Of a DNA stretch of 64,000 bases, positions 10,448-20,628 are shown one piece after another. The notes beneath the pieces were generated by a model that was given only the letters and a program-made list of their open reading frames with translations, did not search any database and was not told the origin of the DNA. This DNA comes from Massilia soli. GTDB lineage: Bacteria; Pseudomonadota; Gammaproteobacteria; Burkholderiales; Burkholderiaceae_D. The DNA is taken from positions 124,001 to 188,000 of the forward strand of contig NZ_JAFBIL020000004.1 of NCBI RefSeq assembly GCF_016809835.1, given 5' to 3'. The translations under genes and the position numbers were made by a program. The stretch's first letter is position 1. The number at the start of each line of letters is the position of its first letter.

Positions 10448-10499
10448 AGTCTGCGGCCGCTTTCATTGCGGCCTTGTCAGTTTTTGTTAATGCCGTTGT

Positions 10500-11090
10500 T
10501 CAGGCGCTTGCGGCTACGTGCAGGAAGCGCGGGTTCTGCACCAGTTCGGCGAGGTCCAGCACCAGCCACGCATTGTTGTCGGCGTCGACCAGGCCCTCGC
10601 CCGCCACCTGCATGCTCGATGCCTGGCGCAGGCCGTACACGCGGCTGACCAGGATCGCGCAATTGAAACCGAGGCCCTGCGCGAACGTGAGCATGCGGCT
10701 CTCGGGCGCGATGGCGGTTGCGCCAGCGTCGAGATAGCGCGCGTAATCGATGATGCCAATCAGGCTGCCGCGAATGTTGGACAGCCCGAGGTACCAGGGC
10801 TGGGTCAGCGGCACCGCGCAGATCGGCGCCAGCGGCACGATTTCGCCGGTCTGGGTCAGGTCGATCAGGAACCGTTCGGTCCCGATCATCACGCCCAGCT
10901 GGTGCAGGCGGGTGCCGCCGCTGGTGCGGGCGGCCTGCATGCGCTCAAGCAGCTGCTGCTGGTACTGGCGCAGCCGCGCGCGGCGGCCGGCGGCGTCGGG
11001 ACGGGTCGGGCCGCGCACGGCCGGGCCGCGCAAGGCCGGGCCGGGCAAGGCTTCCAGCGCGCCCCCAACCGGCAGTGCTTCGTCGCTCAT
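10500..11090 (-). CDS. pilI: PilI, CheW-like coupling protein
   Basis: 196 aa starting MSDEALPVGG. The CheW-like fold is visible in LGVMIGTERFLIDLTQTGEIVPL, the PWYLGLSNIRGSLIGIIDYARYL strand-turn-strand and the C-terminal AWLVLDLAELVQNPRFLHV. The N-terminal 45 residues are Pro/Arg-rich (repeats of GPALRGPAVRGP) and variable. It should bridge PilJ and the ChpA kinase. Its ATG follows the pilH stop by a few bases, so it is in the same operon. The frame stays open further upstream over pilH, but nothing there resembles the family, so the ATG at 11090 is preferred. Confidence 0.93.
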   Translation of the reverse strand: MSDEALPVGGALEALPGPALRGPAVRGPTRPDAAGRRARLRQYQQQLLERMQAARTSGGTRLHQLGVMIGTERFLIDLTQTGEIVPLAPICAVPLTQPWYLGLSNIRGSLIGIIDYARYLDAGATAIAPESRMLTFAQGLGFNCAILVSRVYGLRQASSMQVAGEGLVDADNNAWLVLDLAELVQNPRFLHVAASA

Positions 11091-11094
11091 CGCG

Positions 11095-11463
11095 TTACGC
11101 GCCAAGGCTGGCAATACGCGCCAGCAGTTGTTCGGGATCGACCGGCTTGACCAGGTAGTCCTTGGCGCCCTGGCGCATGCCCCAGATTCGGTCGGTCTCC
11201 TGGTTCTTGCTGCTGCAGATGATGATCGGCACATCGGCCAGCTCGGGATCGCGTGCGATCGCGCGCGTCACCTGGAAGCCGTTCGCGCCTGGCATGACCA
11301 CGTCCATCAGGATCAGCTCCGGCTTGTCGGCCTTGATCCGGGCCAGCGCCTCCTCGCCATTGTCGGCGGTGGTGACGGTAAAGCCGTTACGGACCAGGAT
11401 ATCGGTCAGGTAGTAGCGTTCGGTCGGGGAGTCATCGACGATGAGGATTTTTTGGATGGCCAA
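11095..11463 (-). CDS. pilH: PilH, single-domain response regulator
   Basis: 122 aa, a stand-alone CheY-like receiver: ILIVDDSPTERYYL at the N-terminus, phosphoacceptor Asp54 in LILMDVVMPGANGFQ, and the conserved Lys in DYLVKPVDPEQLL. The start is a TTG (LAIQKILIVDD read as fMet) with GGAG six bases upstream; no ATG gives a correct N-terminus. PilH is the usual phosphate sink or retraction regulator of the Pil-Chp pathway. It lies between pilG and pilI, as in Pseudomonas. Confidence 0.93.
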   Translation of the reverse strand: MAIQKILIVDDSPTERYYLTDILVRNGFTVTTADNGEEALARIKADKPELILMDVVMPGANGFQVTRAIARDPELADVPIIICSSKNQETDRIWGMRQGAKDYLVKPVDPEQLLARIASLGA

Positions 11464-11488
11464 GGGGTGCTCCGGCTTTCGTGTTAGA

Positions 11489-11893
11489 TCAAGGCTGCGA
11501 CAGGGCGCCAGCCGTGTGCTCGCGCACCGCGGACAGCAGGCTGTCTTTGCTAAATGGTTTGGTAAGGTAGGCGCTCGATCCGACCATCGCGCCACGGGCG
11601 CGGTCGAACAGGCCGTCTTTCGAGGACAGCATGACGACAGGCGTGGCGTGGAAGCGCGCGCTCTTTTTAATCAGCGCGCAGGTCTGGTAGCCGTCGAGGC
11701 GCGGCATCAGGATGTCGCAAAAGACCAGCGCCGGGTGATGGTCGTTGATTTTGGCGAGGGCGTCGAAGCCGTCTTCGGCCAGCACCACCTGGTACCCGGC
11801 CTGGCTCAGGAAAATTTCGGCGGATCGGCGAATCGTGCTGCTATCGTCGATCACCATGATTTTCAAAACTGTCGGTTGCGGCGGTGTCGTCAT
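11489..11893 (-). CDS. pilG: PilG, single-domain response regulator
   Basis: 134 aa receiver beginning MTTPPQPTVLKIMVIDDSS, with phosphoacceptor Asp60 in LVFCDILMPRLDG and a conserved Lys in AYLTKPFSKDSLL. It resembles PilG, the regulator that promotes pilus extension in the Pil-Chp pathway. An in-frame codon at 11920 would add nine residues but lacks a better ribosome site. First gene of the pilus chemosensory operon; rubredoxin lies 113 bp upstream on the same strand. Confidence 0.93.
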   Translation of the reverse strand: MTTPPQPTVLKIMVIDDSSTIRRSAEIFLSQAGYQVVLAEDGFDALAKINDHHPALVFCDILMPRLDGYQTCALIKKSARFHATPVVMLSSKDGLFDRARGAMVGSSAYLTKPFSKDSLLSAVREHTAGALSQP

Positions 11894-12006
11894 ATATAGT
11901 TCACTCGGCAGATTCAGCACGATAGCATAGGGTGTGACCCTTGTGCGGATATCTGTTGCGCAAAATCAACTTATCGAACGGCGCCGCCGCGCCATTGGTA
12001 GATCGA

Positions 12007-12198
12007 TCAGATTTCGGTCATTTCAAAGTCGTCCTTGCGGGCGCCGCATTCAGGACAGGTCCAGTTCATCGGCACGTCGGCCCAACGGGTGCCGGCCGCG
12101 ATGCCGTCGTCGGGCCATCCCGCCGCTTCGTCGTAGACCCAGCCACAGATCAGGCACATCCAGGTTTTAAACGCACCGCTTGATTCTTCGTTACTCAC
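12007..12198 (-). CDS. Rubredoxin
   Basis: A small iron protein of 63 aa with the two metal-binding knuckles, CLICGWVYDE near the start and CPECGARKDDFEM at the end, separated by the usual GTRWADVP linker. It carries one Fe(Cys)4 centre and acts as a one-electron carrier. The chosen start is a GTG at 12198 because AGAAGG lies eight bases upstream of it. An ATG at 12207 would add three residues but sits directly against that same Shine-Dalgarno sequence. Divergent from thiD, with 56 bp between the starts. Confidence 0.92.
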   Translation of the reverse strand: MSNEESSGAFKTWMCLICGWVYDEAAGWPDDGIAAGTRWADVPMNWTCPECGARKDDFEMTEI

Positions 12199-12254
12199 GT
12201 TGTTCATCCTTCTATCTAGTAAAATGCCGAATCAGGTATCTTAATCTACTGGCC

Positions 12255-13094
12255 GTGCAAAACCAATCGTCTCCACTCATACTTTGCTTCGGCGTGTCCG
12301 ATCCTTCCGGCGCCACCGGCATTCAGTCCGACCTCGCGTGCTTCTCTGCGCATGGCTGCCATGGCCTTTCCGTCACCACCGCGCTGCTGATCGCTGACAC
12401 CGCGCGGGTCGACGACATGCACGAAATCGACGCCGACTGGGTGATCGACCAGGGCCGGGTCCTGCTGGAAGACATGCCGATCGCCGCCTTCAAGGTCGGC
12501 GCGCTGGCCAGCGTCGAACAGGTGGCCGCGGTCGCCGAAATCGTCTCCGACTATCCGCACATCCCGATGGTGCTCGACCCGTTCCTCTCCAGCCTCCCCG
12601 ATTCAGGGCTGCTGGACGACGACATGCTCACCGCGGTGCGCCAGATCCTGGTGCCGCAGGCGGCGATGCTGCTGGTGTCGCAGGTGGAACTGGCGCGCAT
12701 GGCTGAAACCTGGCGCGACGGCCCGGCCACGCTGGCCGACGACGTGGCCGAACTGACCGGCACCGGCTGCGGCTTCGTGCTCGTCACCGGCACCGGCTCG
12801 GCCGGCGCCACCGTGTCGGACACCCTGTTTGGCGAAGACGGCGAGATCGCCACCTACAGCAGCGCGCGCCTGCCCGGCTCCTTCATCGGCGCCGGCTGCA
12901 CCATTTCGGGCACCCTGGCCGCGCTGCTTGCATGCGGCGCCGAGCCGGTGCAGGCCGCGCAGAACGCGCTGGCGTTCACCGCCGGCGCGCTGGCGCATGC
13001 CCAGCGCTTCGGCATGGGCAAGCTGGTACCCAACAAATTCTTCAACGCCGCGCAGGCCGCGGCTCTGCCCCCATCCTCATCACCGATCGAGTAA
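12255..13094 (+). CDS. thiD: Hydroxymethylpyrimidine/phosphomethylpyrimidine kinase
   Basis: 279 aa from a GTG start (VQNQSSPLILCFGVSDPSG). Signatures of ThiD are SDPSGATGIQSDLACFSAHG for substrate binding and the late anion-hole region PGSFIGAGCTISGTLAALLACG. It phosphorylates HMP twice in thiamine biosynthesis. No thiamine riboswitch is visible in the 56 bp upstream, and no other thi gene is nearby. The ribosome site is poor, so the exact start is uncertain. The rubredoxin-thiD-hemL arrangement recurs in betaproteobacteria. hemL starts three bases after the thiD stop, implying cotranscription. Confidence 0.92.
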   Translation: MQNQSSPLILCFGVSDPSGATGIQSDLACFSAHGCHGLSVTTALLIADTARVDDMHEIDADWVIDQGRVLLEDMPIAAFKVGALASVEQVAAVAEIVSDYPHIPMVLDPFLSSLPDSGLLDDDMLTAVRQILVPQAAMLLVSQVELARMAETWRDGPATLADDVAELTGTGCGFVLVTGTGSAGATVSDTLFGEDGEIATYSSARLPGSFIGAGCTISGTLAALLACGAEPVQAAQNALAFTAGALAHAQRFGMGKLVPNKFFNAAQAAALPPSSSPIE

Positions 13095-13097
13095 GCC

Positions 13098-14390
13098 ATG
13101 ACTGAGCACACCTCAAAAAACGACACGCTGTTTGCACGCGCACAGAAAACCACGCCCGGCGGGGTCAACTCGCCGGTGCGCGCCTTCCGCTCGGTCGGCG
13201 GCACGCCGCGCTTCATCACGCGCGCCGAAGGCCCCTACTTCTGGGACGCCGACGGCAAGCGCTACATCGACTACATCGGCTCGTGGGGCCCGGCCATCGT
13301 CGGCCACGCCCATCCTGACGTCGTCAAGGCGGTACAGGACGCCGCTGCGCGCGGCCTGTCGTTCGGCGCGCCCACCGAGGGCGAAGTCGAAATGGCCGAG
13401 GAAATCTGCCGCCTGATGCCATCGATCGAACAGGTGCGCCTGGTCTCGTCGGGCACCGAAGCGACCATGAGCGCGCTGCGCCTGGCGCGCGGCGCCACCG
13501 GCCGCGACAAGATCGTCAAGTTCGAAGGCTGCTACCACGGCCACGCCGACTCGCTGCTGGTCAAGGCGGGCAGCGGCCTGCTCACCTTCGGCAACCCGAC
13601 ATCGGCCGGCGTGCCGGAAGACTTCGTCAAGCACACCCTGGTCCTCGATTACAACAACGTGGCGCAGATCGAAGACGCGTTCGACTCGATGGGCGACACC
13701 ATCGCCTGCGTGATCGTCGAGCCGGTGGCCGGCAACATGAACCTGGTCAAGGCGACGCCGGAATTCCTGCAGGCGCTGCGCACCCTGTGCACGCGCCACG
13801 GCGCGGTGCTGATCTTCGATGAAGTCATGTGCGGCTTCCGCGTGGGCCTGGGCGGCGCCCAGGAACTGTACGACATCCAGCCCGACCTGACCGCGCTGGG
13901 CAAGGTGATCGGCGGCGGCCTGCCGGTGGCGGCGTTCGGCGGCCGGGCCGACCTGATGCAGAACATGGCGCCGATCGGCGCGGTGTACCAGGCCGGCACC
14001 CTGTCGGGCAATCCGGTGGCGGTCGCCGCCGGCATGACCACCCTCAAGCTGATCCAGCAGCCGGGGTTCTACACCCGCCTGGCCGCGCAGACGGCCAAGC
14101 TGGCCGAAGGCCTGGCGCAGGCGGCGAAAGACGCCGGCGTCACCTTCTGCGCCGACTCGGTCGGCGGCATGTTCGGCATTTACTTCAGCGAAGAAGTCCC
14201 GGCCAGCTATGCCGAGATGATGGCCGGCGATAAAACCCGGTTCAACGCCTTCTTCCACGCCATGCTCGACGAAGGCGTGTATTTCGCGCCGGCCGCGTTC
14301 GAGGCGGGCTTCGTCTCCGCGATGCACGACGACAGCGTGATCGAGGAAACCATCGCCGCGGCGCGCCGCGTGTTCGCCAAACTCGCCTGA
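13098..14390 (+). CDS. hemL: Glutamate-1-semialdehyde 2,1-aminomutase
   Basis: 430 aa, the usual length for HemL. It is a class III PLP aminotransferase fold: [17 protein letters not shown] at the N-terminus, [17 protein letters not shown] for cofactor binding, [13 protein letters not shown], and the PLP lysine near residue 269 in [16 protein letters not shown]. It converts glutamate-1-semialdehyde to 5-aminolevulinate, the first committed tetrapyrrole precursor in the C5 pathway. It directly follows thiD on the same strand. Confidence 0.97.
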   Translation: MTEHTSKNDTLFARAQKTTPGGVNSPVRAFRSVGGTPRFITRAEGPYFWDADGKRYIDYIGSWGPAIVGHAHPDVVKAVQDAAARGLSFGAPTEGEVEMAEEICRLMPSIEQVRLVSSGTEATMSALRLARGATGRDKIVKFEGCYHGHADSLLVKAGSGLLTFGNPTSAGVPEDFVKHTLVLDYNNVAQIEDAFDSMGDTIACVIVEPVAGNMNLVKATPEFLQALRTLCTRHGAVLIFDEVMCGFRVGLGGAQELYDIQPDLTALGKVIGGGLPVAAFGGRADLMQNMAPIGAVYQAGTLSGNPVAVAAGMTTLKLIQQPGFYTRLAAQTAKLAEGLAQAAKDAGVTFCADSVGGMFGIYFSEEVPASYAEMMAGDKTRFNAFFHAMLDEGVYFAPAAFEAGFVSAMHDDSVIEETIAAARRVFAKLA

Positions 14391-14484
14391 CGGGCCGGGC
14401 CGGGCTGGCGCAACAAGAACCGGGCTTCCCGCGCGGTAGACGTATAATCGCGTGGCCCACCCGGGTGAACCGATAAGGAAGTCC

Positions 14485-15290
14485 ATGTCCGTCAAGTCAA
14501 GGAATAACGTCCAATGCTCCGGCAGCGGCCCGATGACGATGCTGTTTGCGCACGGTTTTGGCTGCGACCAGAGCATGTGGCGCCTGGTCGCCCCGGAATT
14601 TGCCGAGCGTTTCAAGGTGGTTACCTTCGACCTGGTGGGTAGCGGCGCATCCGACCGCGGCGCCTACGACCGCAAAAAATACAGTTCGCTGCAAGGCTAT
14701 GCCGACGACATCCTCGAGATCGTCGACGAATTCGCGCAAGGCCCGGTCATCCTGGTCGGCCATTCGGTCAGCGCGACGATCGGCATCCTGGCCACGGCGG
14801 CCGCGCCGCAGCGCTTCGCCGCGCAGATCATGGTCGGGCCATCGCCGTGCTACATCAATGACGGCGACTACATCGGCGGCTTCAGCCGCGAAGACATCGA
14901 CGAACTGCTCGAGACCATGGACGCGAACTACCTGGGCTGGTCCAGCAACATCGCGCCGGCCATCATGGGTGTGCCCGACCGCCCCGAACTGGGCACTGAG
15001 CTCACCACCACCTTCTGCCGCAACGACCCGGAGATCGCCAAGCATTTCGCGCGCGCGACCTTCCTGTCCGACCATCGCGACGACCTGGCGCGCTCGCCGA
15101 CGCCGGCGCTGATCCTGCAGTGCAGCGACGACATGATCGCCCCGCGCGCGGTCGGCGACTACATGCACGCGCGCCTCCCGAACAGCAAGCTGGAAATCAT
15201 CGACAACGTCGGCCACTGCCCGCACCTGAGCGCGCCGGACGCCAGCAACCGCGCGATCAACGCCTTCCTCGCGCAGGTTGTGGAGCACTA

Positions 15291-15291
<1 letters not shown>
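14485..15291 (+). CDS. RsbQ-like alpha/beta hydrolase
   Basis: 268 aa with AAGGAAG before the ATG. It matches the RsbQ/KAI2-D14 branch of alpha/beta hydrolases: FAHGFGCDQSMW oxyanion region, nucleophile Ser94 in VGHSVSA, acid Asp216 in LQCSDDMIAP and base His244 in GHCPHLSAP. The spacing from acid to base is identical to that in Bacillus subtilis RsbQ. In Bacillus, RsbQ is needed for the PAS-domain phosphatase RsbP to respond to energy stress, probably by supplying a small hydrophobic ligand. Here the stop codon overlaps the start of a PAS histidine kinase (TAATG), so the hydrolase probably serves that kinase. The substrate cannot be read from the sequence. Confidence 0.88.
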
Positions 15292-16913
<1,622 letters not shown>

Positions 16914-16957
16914 AATGGTGGTCTGTCCCCGATTTTGGAACTTTTCAGTCAGGGAAT

Positions 16958-17926
16958 TTACTTGAGCCAGCCGCGGTGGCGGAAGTACAGGAAGGGGGCG
17001 ATCGCCGAGGTCAGCATCAGGCCGAGCGCCCACGGGTAGCCCCAGGCCCAGTCGAGCTCGGGGAACCAGCGCTTGAAGTTCATGCCATAGATGCTCGCAA
17101 TGAGCGTCGGCGGCAGGAATGCCACCGAGGCGACCGAGAAGATCTTGATGATCTTGTTCTGGTTGATGTTGATGAAGCCGACCGTGGCGTCCATCAGGAA
17201 GTTGATCTTGTCGAACAGGAATGAGGTGTGGCCGTCCAGCGATTCGATGTCGCGCAGGATCTGGCGCGCTTCTTCGAACTGGTCGGCATTGAGCAGCCGC
17301 CCGCGCATCAGGAAGCTGACCGCGCGCCGCGTGTCCATCATGTTGCGGCGGATCCGGCCGTTCAAGTCTTCCTCGCGCGCGATGGCGTTCAGCGCGTCGG
17401 CCGCGTCCTGGTCGGTAAATTCCTTTTGCAGTACGCGCCGGCTGACCTCTTCGAGGTCTTGGTAGATGCCCTCGAGCGCATCGGCCGAGTATTCGGCGTC
17501 GGTGGCGTACAGGTCGAGCAGCACGTCCATGTAGTCGGCGATCGATCCCGGGCGCGAGCGGGCGCGCATCCGCACCAGCCGGAATACCGGCAGGTCGTCG
17601 GTGTGCACCGAGAACAGCATCTTGCGCGCCAGGATGAACGCCACCGTGACCACGCGCGACGGGCCGTCGTCTTCTTCCAGCAAAAAGTCGGTGCGCAGGT
17701 GCAGGTCGCCGTTTTCCGCTTCGTAGTAGCGGGCCGACGCTTCGATGTCCTTGACTTCGTCCTCGCCAGGCAGGATCACCCCGTAAATGGCCTTGACCCA
17801 GGCGCGCTCGTCGTCGGTCGGGTCGGTCAGGTCGACCCAGACGGGCGCGACGTTTTCGAGATCCTCGCGGGTCTCGATCGGTACCTGGTTGAGGCGGCCA
17901 TTCTGTAGGACAAATACGTTGATCAT
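16958..17926 (-). CDS. corA: CorA-family magnesium/divalent cation transporter
   Basis: 322 aa with the diagnostic YGMN motif near residues 280-283, between the two C-terminal membrane helices (FLPPTLIASIYGMN and GYPWALGLMLTSAIAPFLYF). The long N-terminal region is the cytoplasmic alpha/beta and helical funnel (VWVDLTDPTDDERAWVKAIYG at the start). It probably forms a pentameric Mg2+ channel in the inner membrane. The end MSAFLYFRHRGWLK-type basic tail is normal for the family. It lies downstream of mtgA on the same strand with a 115-bp gap; its 3' end faces the palindrome at 16872-16941. Confidence 0.95.
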   Translation of the reverse strand: MINVFVLQNGRLNQVPIETREDLENVAPVWVDLTDPTDDERAWVKAIYGVILPGEDEVKDIEASARYYEAENGDLHLRTDFLLEEDDGPSRVVTVAFILARKMLFSVHTDDLPVFRLVRMRARSRPGSIADYMDVLLDLYATDAEYSADALEGIYQDLEEVSRRVLQKEFTDQDAADALNAIAREEDLNGRIRRNMMDTRRAVSFLMRGRLLNADQFEEARQILRDIESLDGHTSFLFDKINFLMDATVGFININQNKIIKIFSVASVAFLPPTLIASIYGMNFKRWFPELDWAWGYPWALGLMLTSAIAPFLYFRHRGWLK

Positions 17927-18041
17927 GCGCTTTTCTCGGCCGCGATTCGGAAACAGCGCAAGTGTACCCGTTAGCCCCTGCCCCGAACACCCCGAAACGA
18001 AAATTTTGACTGAGGGAAGCTGCTTTTATGCCAATAATTGC

Positions 18042-18767
18042 TTAAGGCAAGTCAGCCGAGTTCATCCTGATCAGAATCGTGCTGGTGCGCCGCCCCAGGT
18101 AGCGGGTGTCCCGGTGGCGATCGTAGTAGCGCGGGTTGGGCAGCATGACCGCCAGTTTGGCCGCTTGCGCCGTTCCCAGGCCCGCCGCGCTGGTCTTGAA
18201 GTAGTGGCGCGCGGCCGCTTCGGCGCCGAACACGCCGCGTCCGAATTCAACCACGTTGAGGTAGATTTCAAGGATGCGCTGCTTGCTCATCACCGTTTCC
18301 AGCATGAAGGCGATCACCATTTCCTGCGCCTTGCGCACGTAGCTGCGCGAGCCGGACAGGAACAGGTTCTTGGCCAGCTGCTGCGTGATGGTCGATCCGC
18401 CGCCGACCACCTTGTGGCGGCGGGTGTTCTTTTCATAGGCTTTTTGCAGCGCGGTCCAGTCGACGCCGTCGTGCTCGATGAAGTTGGCGTCTTCCGAGGC
18501 AATCACCGCGCGCTTGAGGTTATTCGAGATGCGCTCGTACGGCACCCACTGGTGGCGCAGCTTGGCCTTTGGATTGGCCTCCTGCAGCGCCGACATCTGC
18601 AAGCGCATCATGCTGGTCGACGAGGGATTGAACACCGTCCACCAGCAAATCATCAGGAAGAAGTACAGCTGGATGAGCAGGACGATGAGCAGCGGGCCGA
18701 GAAACAGCCATTTGATCCAGGGACGCTTCGCCTTGGCGCGCGCCTTGCCCCCTCTTGCTTTGGCCAT
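18042..18767 (-). CDS. mtgA: Monofunctional biosynthetic peptidoglycan transglycosylase
   Basis: 241 aa. A basic N-terminus and one membrane anchor (LFLGPLLIVLLIQLYFFLMICWW-type, about residues 23-45) precede a GT51 domain. The motifs are AVIASEDANFIEHDGVDW with the catalytic Glu, GGSTITQQLAKNLFLSG, KAQEMVIAFMLE and EIYLNVVEFGRGVFG. It polymerises lipid II glycan strands in the periplasm. It lacks a transpeptidase domain, as expected of MtgA. It follows aroE by about 13 bp, the last gene of the mpl-to-mtgA run. Confidence 0.96.
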   Translation of the reverse strand: MAKARGGKARAKAKRPWIKWLFLGPLLIVLLIQLYFFLMICWWTVFNPSSTSMMRLQMSALQEANPKAKLRHQWVPYERISNNLKRAVIASEDANFIEHDGVDWTALQKAYEKNTRRHKVVGGGSTITQQLAKNLFLSGSRSYVRKAQEMVIAFMLETVMSKQRILEIYLNVVEFGRGVFGAEAAARHYFKTSAAGLGTAQAAKLAVMLPNPRYYDRHRDTRYLGRRTSTILIRMNSADLP

Positions 18768-18780
18768 ACGTTGCTTTTAA

Positions 18781-19590
18781 TTAGAGTGATGCACGCAATT
18801 GCTCAAGAACGGCCGGCGTCTCGGGGCGCACCCCGCGCCACACCGTGAACGCTTCCGCAGCCTGCTCCACCAGCATGCCGAGGCCATCGCGCACCCGGGC
18901 GCCGTGGCTGCCGGCAAACTGCATGAACACAGTGGGCTGCTTTCCGTACATCATATCCAAAGCAAGTGTTTCTTGGCAAAAAGTTTCTGCCGGTATCGGC
19001 GGCAAGTCGCCCGCCAGGCTGGCCGATGTGGCGTTGATGACAATGTCGAACGGCTCGGTGATGTCGCCAAAGCCGCAGGCGCGCAGCAGCGGCGAGCCGA
19101 ACTGCGCCACCAGCGCATCGGCCGTGGCGCGGGTGCGGTTGGCGATGACCAGCTCAAGGGGCCCCTGTTCCAGCAGCGGCAGGATGACGCCGCGCGCGGC
19201 GCCGCCTGCGCCAAGCAGCAGCACGCGCTTGCCCGCGACCGGCACACCGGCATTGCGGGTGAGGTCGTTGACCAGTCCCGCGCCATCGGTGTTGTCGCCG
19301 ACGATGGCGCCATCGGCGAAGCTGAGGGTATTCACGGCGCCGGCGGCGCGCGCGCGTTCGGTCAGGCGGGTGGCGATCGCCGCGGCGTCGAGCTTGAACG
19401 GCACCGTCACGTTGGCGCCCTTGTAGCCCTGCGCGACCAGCGCATGCACGCGGTCGGCGAAGCCATCCAGCGGCGCCAGGCAGCGTTCATAGACCAGGCT
19501 TTGGCCGGTCTGCGCGGCGTACGCGGCGTGGATATCGGGCGACTTGCTGTGCGCGATGGGGTTGCCGATGACGCAGTAGCGGTCCGTCAC
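18781..19590 (-). CDS. aroE: Shikimate dehydrogenase (NADP+)
   Basis: 269 aa from a GTG start whose GTGA overlaps the tonB stop. N-terminal substrate motif [20 protein letters not shown], catalytic region [13 protein letters not shown] with Lys, GDNTDGAGL, and the NADP-binding loop [13 protein letters not shown] followed by [12 protein letters not shown]. It reduces 3-dehydroshikimate in aromatic amino acid biosynthesis; aroQ, the preceding enzyme of the pathway, is at 26.6 kb in this window. The frame continues upstream, but the family start is at VTDRYCVIG. Confidence 0.96.
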   Translation of the reverse strand: MTDRYCVIGNPIAHSKSPDIHAAYAAQTGQSLVYERCLAPLDGFADRVHALVAQGYKGANVTVPFKLDAAAIATRLTERARAAGAVNTLSFADGAIVGDNTDGAGLVNDLTRNAGVPVAGKRVLLLGAGGAARGVILPLLEQGPLELVIANRTRATADALVAQFGSPLLRACGFGDITEPFDIVINATSASLAGDLPPIPAETFCQETLALDMMYGKQPTVFMQFAGSHGARVRDGLGMLVEQAAEAFTVWRGVRPETPAVLEQLRASL

Positions 19591-20468
19591 TGTCCGCCCC
19601 GCAGGTCGGCTTCCATCGTTTCGTCGCGGGTGAACTTGAAGCGCGTGATGATCACCCACAGGTCATCCTTGTCGGACGAGAGCATGTTGGGAGGGAAGCG
19701 GCCAAACGGCGCGGCGCGCCGCACGATGGCCAGCGCCGCCTTGTCGAGGTCCGGGTTGCCCGAGCTTTTCTCGATGCGCGCGCCGCCGTCCTTCTGGTAG
19801 ATGGTCCCATCCTGAAAGATCGGGATGTACACCACCAGCTCGCCGTACAGCTTGCGCCCCTTCGCCTGCGGGAAGTTGAGCGTGCCGATTTCCTCGACCC
19901 GGCGCTGCATCGTCTTGTAGTACATCGCGTAGCCCACTTCGCGCGTCGACGGCGTGATGAAGGTTTTGCGGGGACGCTTGTTTTCGTCTTCGATGCGCTG
20001 GGTGATTTCGGCGGCGGTGCGGGCGATCGCCTTGCTGCTTTCGACCAGGTCGGCGCCGGTGCGGTTCGGATCAGGCTTGTCGCGCTCGGTGACCGGGACC
20101 ACATTGAAGTTCGAACTGCGCGCGCGCGTCAGCAGGTTCTGCTGCGCTTGTTCGAGTTCGGCGATGCGGCGCTGGGTGGCTTTGACGCTTTCGCCGGTTT
20201 CCATGCGGCGCAGGTCCGGCAGCGGCGACTTGGCGCGGCCTTCGGAGGCGTTGCCGCCGCCATCGAGGTTGGACTGCGCCAGCGCCTGCGCCTTGGTCGG
20301 CGCCTTGTTGTGCTTGGCGTTGACGAGGATGACCTCGAGCCCGGGATCGGTCGGCTCCAGGCGGAACGCGTCCGGCGCAACGAAGCGTACTGCGAGCAGT
20401 GCTGCATGGACCGCAACCGAAATCGCCAGCGCGATTGTCAGTGTATTAAGTTGTCGAAAATACTTCAC
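19587..20468 (-). CDS. TonB-family energy transducer protein
   Basis: 293 aa. An N-terminal membrane anchor ([18 protein letters not shown], residues 9-26), a Gln/Ala/Lys-rich periplasmic linker with a predicted coiled coil around [17 protein letters not shown], and a C-terminal TonB-like domain ([36 protein letters not shown]). The C-terminus runs on as [16 protein letters not shown]. The classical Pro-rich spacer of TonB is missing, so it may work with a dedicated system instead of siderophore receptors. No exbB/exbD is adjacent. It overlaps aroE by GTGA, an arrangement also seen in other Burkholderiales. Confidence 0.85.
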   Translation of the reverse strand: MKYFRQLNTLTIALAISVAVHAALLAVRFVAPDAFRLEPTDPGLEVILVNAKHNKAPTKAQALAQSNLDGGGNASEGRAKSPLPDLRRMETGESVKATQRRIAELEQAQQNLLTRARSSNFNVVPVTERDKPDPNRTGADLVESSKAIARTAAEITQRIEDENKRPRKTFITPSTREVGYAMYYKTMQRRVEEIGTLNFPQAKGRKLYGELVVYIPIFQDGTIYQKDGGARIEKSSGNPDLDKAALAIVRRAAPFGRFPPNMLSSDKDDLWVIITRFKFTRDETMEADLRGGQ

Positions 20469-20548
20469 GCGGTGCTTCGCTGTTGAAACTGAGAATGGGC
20501 AATTCTAACCCGTGTGTGATGGCGGGACGCAACTGAATTCCACCACCG

Positions 20549-20628
20549 CGTCGTTCCCGTGAAAACGGGAACGCATGCTGCGCGTGATGGTCGGCGACGT
20601 AGGGGTTCCCGTTTGCACGGGAACGACG
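20549..20628. repeat. REP-like dimeric repeat, copy 1 (GTCGTTCCCGT family)
   Basis: Two short hairpins in opposite orientation: 20549-20573 (CGTCGTTCCCGTG with its ACGGGAACG partner) and 20604-20628 (GGTTCCCGT with ACGGGAACGACG). It sits immediately after the RNase II stop codon and before tonB, in a run of same-strand genes, so transcripts across it would carry the hairpins. Related copies are at 38070, 41555, 50818 and 62456. Confidence 0.9.

Noticed and set aside
12199-12254. Possible thiamine riboswitch before thiD
   Set aside because: The gap between the divergent genes is too short for a THI-box fold and the conserved CTGAGA motif is absent.
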